Positions 63,587 through 64,000 of a DNA stretch of 64,000 bases are shown piece after piece. The notes beneath the pieces are model-generated. The model ran no database searches. It was not told where the DNA came from and was given only the letters and a program-made list of their open reading frames with translations. The stretch's first letter is position 1. The number at the start of each line of letters is the position of its first letter. Position numbers and translations under genes: made by a program. The DNA lies in the NCBI RefSeq assembly GCF_001929375.1, contig NZ_MSGO01000005.1:146280-210279 (forward strand), written 5' to 3'. The DNA is from Actinomyces oris. GTDB taxonomy: Bacteria > Actinomycetota > Actinomycetes > Actinomycetales > Actinomycetaceae.

Positions 63587-64000
63587 ATGGAACCCCTTCT
63601 GCAGTTCAAGTCCCACATCGCCGGCAAAAACGCCACCGTGGCCATCTTCCCCGACCGGGTGGAGTGGTCACGCAAAGGTTGGATCGGCACCGGAACCAAG
63701 GCCGGCCTAGCAGTCATGACCATGGGCATGTCCCTAGCCGCCACGGGGATCCGCCGTCATGAGGACGGTGAGATCATTCCAATCAGCTCGATCTCTCACG
63801 TGGCCAAGCGCCGAGGCAAGGGCCTGAACACCGTGGTCGTCCTGACCACCAGCGGCGGCGATGTCGCAATGCGGGTCCACCACGGAGACGCCGACCGTGT
63901 CATCGATACCATCCTGCGCCTCCAACGCGGCGAAATGGTCGCTCCTGCCGCACCGGCACCAACCGCAGGCCCCGGCATCTTAGAGGTCGCGTCAGTAGGT
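63587..64000 (+). CDS. PH-like domain protein, 3' partial
   Basis: An open frame of 138 codons runs off the right edge. It begins with EPLLQFKSHIAGKNATVAIF, then PDRVEWSRKGWI and IISSISHVAKRRGKGLNT-type strands (IIPISSISHVAKRRGKGLNT), VVVLTTSGGDVAMRVH and DRVIDTILRLQRGE. This is the strand-strand-helix pattern of bacterial PH-like proteins, some of which end in a SHOCT motif beyond this edge. The ATG follows CTGGAG at 6 nt. Function is unknown. Confidence 0.65.
   Translation, partial: MEPLLQFKSHIAGKNATVAIFPDRVEWSRKGWIGTGTKAGLAVMTMGMSLAATGIRRHEDGEIIPISSISHVAKRRGKGLNTVVVLTTSGGDVAMRVHHGDADRVIDTILRLQRGEMVAPAAPAPTAGPGILEVASVG

Noticed and set aside
63368..63616. 82-codon minus-strand ORF near the right edge
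   Set aside because: Overlaps the start of the PH-like gene and has no ribosome site or protein-like pattern.

Overview
The window is a high-GC actinobacterial chromosome segment. Gene content, leaderless start signals and gene order point to an Actinomyces-like member of the Actinomycetaceae (inference). The backbone order lipB-lipA-DUF4191-glnA, glnE/glnA2, panB, map, zinc-ribbon/Nif3, DUF3052, aceE, PucR regulator, acpP, fabF matches the block that runs from lipB to kasA in Mycobacterium tuberculosis. Lineage-specific genes are inserted into it.

Left backbone (1-23.4 kb): a truncated FAD oxidoreductase fused to a ferredoxin-reductase-like module; a receptor-like pseudokinase; lipoate biosynthesis (lipB, lipA); a DUF4191 membrane protein; glutamine synthetase glnA; a polar amino acid ABC transporter (lipoprotein, permease, ATPase); a histidine phosphatase; glnA2-glnE; panB; map; a membrane-anchored extracellular protein; the RNase P RNA gene; yaaA; a zinc-ribbon-family protein that has lost its cysteines; a Nif3-family protein; and an unusual 95-nt isoleucine-type tRNA.

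Mobile element (about 23.4-49.3 kb): a leftward operon runs from 32.7 kb into the tRNA. It encodes two small proteins, an MT-A70 methyltransferase, coupled small ORFs, a VirD4/TraG-like coupling ATPase, a replication-relaxation protein, a recombinase-fold protein that lacks the catalytic serine, and a large serine recombinase whose frame ends antisense inside the tRNA. No relaxase or VirB4 was found, so the element looks integrative and mobilizable rather than self-transmissible (inference). Two visibly AT-richer cargo blocks (34.3-42.3 and 43.9-48.6 kb) look like defence-type cargo. They hold a multi-spanning membrane protein, a Ser/Thr kinase, a coiled-coil membrane protein, a HIRAN+HTH protein, and a 1256-aa nuclease-like protein without a visible P-loop. 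GC-rich HTH and membrane genes lie between and after these blocks.

Right backbone (49.35-64 kb): tRNA-Leu(UAA), a class I aminotransferase, a DUF1266 protein, tRNA-Val(UAC), DUF3052, aceE, a DUF3060 lipoprotein, aspA, a PucR/FasR-like regulator, acpP, fabF, DUF3145, def, a toxin-antitoxin pair, and a truncated PH-like protein at the edge. The fabD and fabH genes expected between the regulator and acpP are absent. Many backbone genes carry a TANNNT hexamer 6-7 nt before the start codon, which suggests leaderless transcription.
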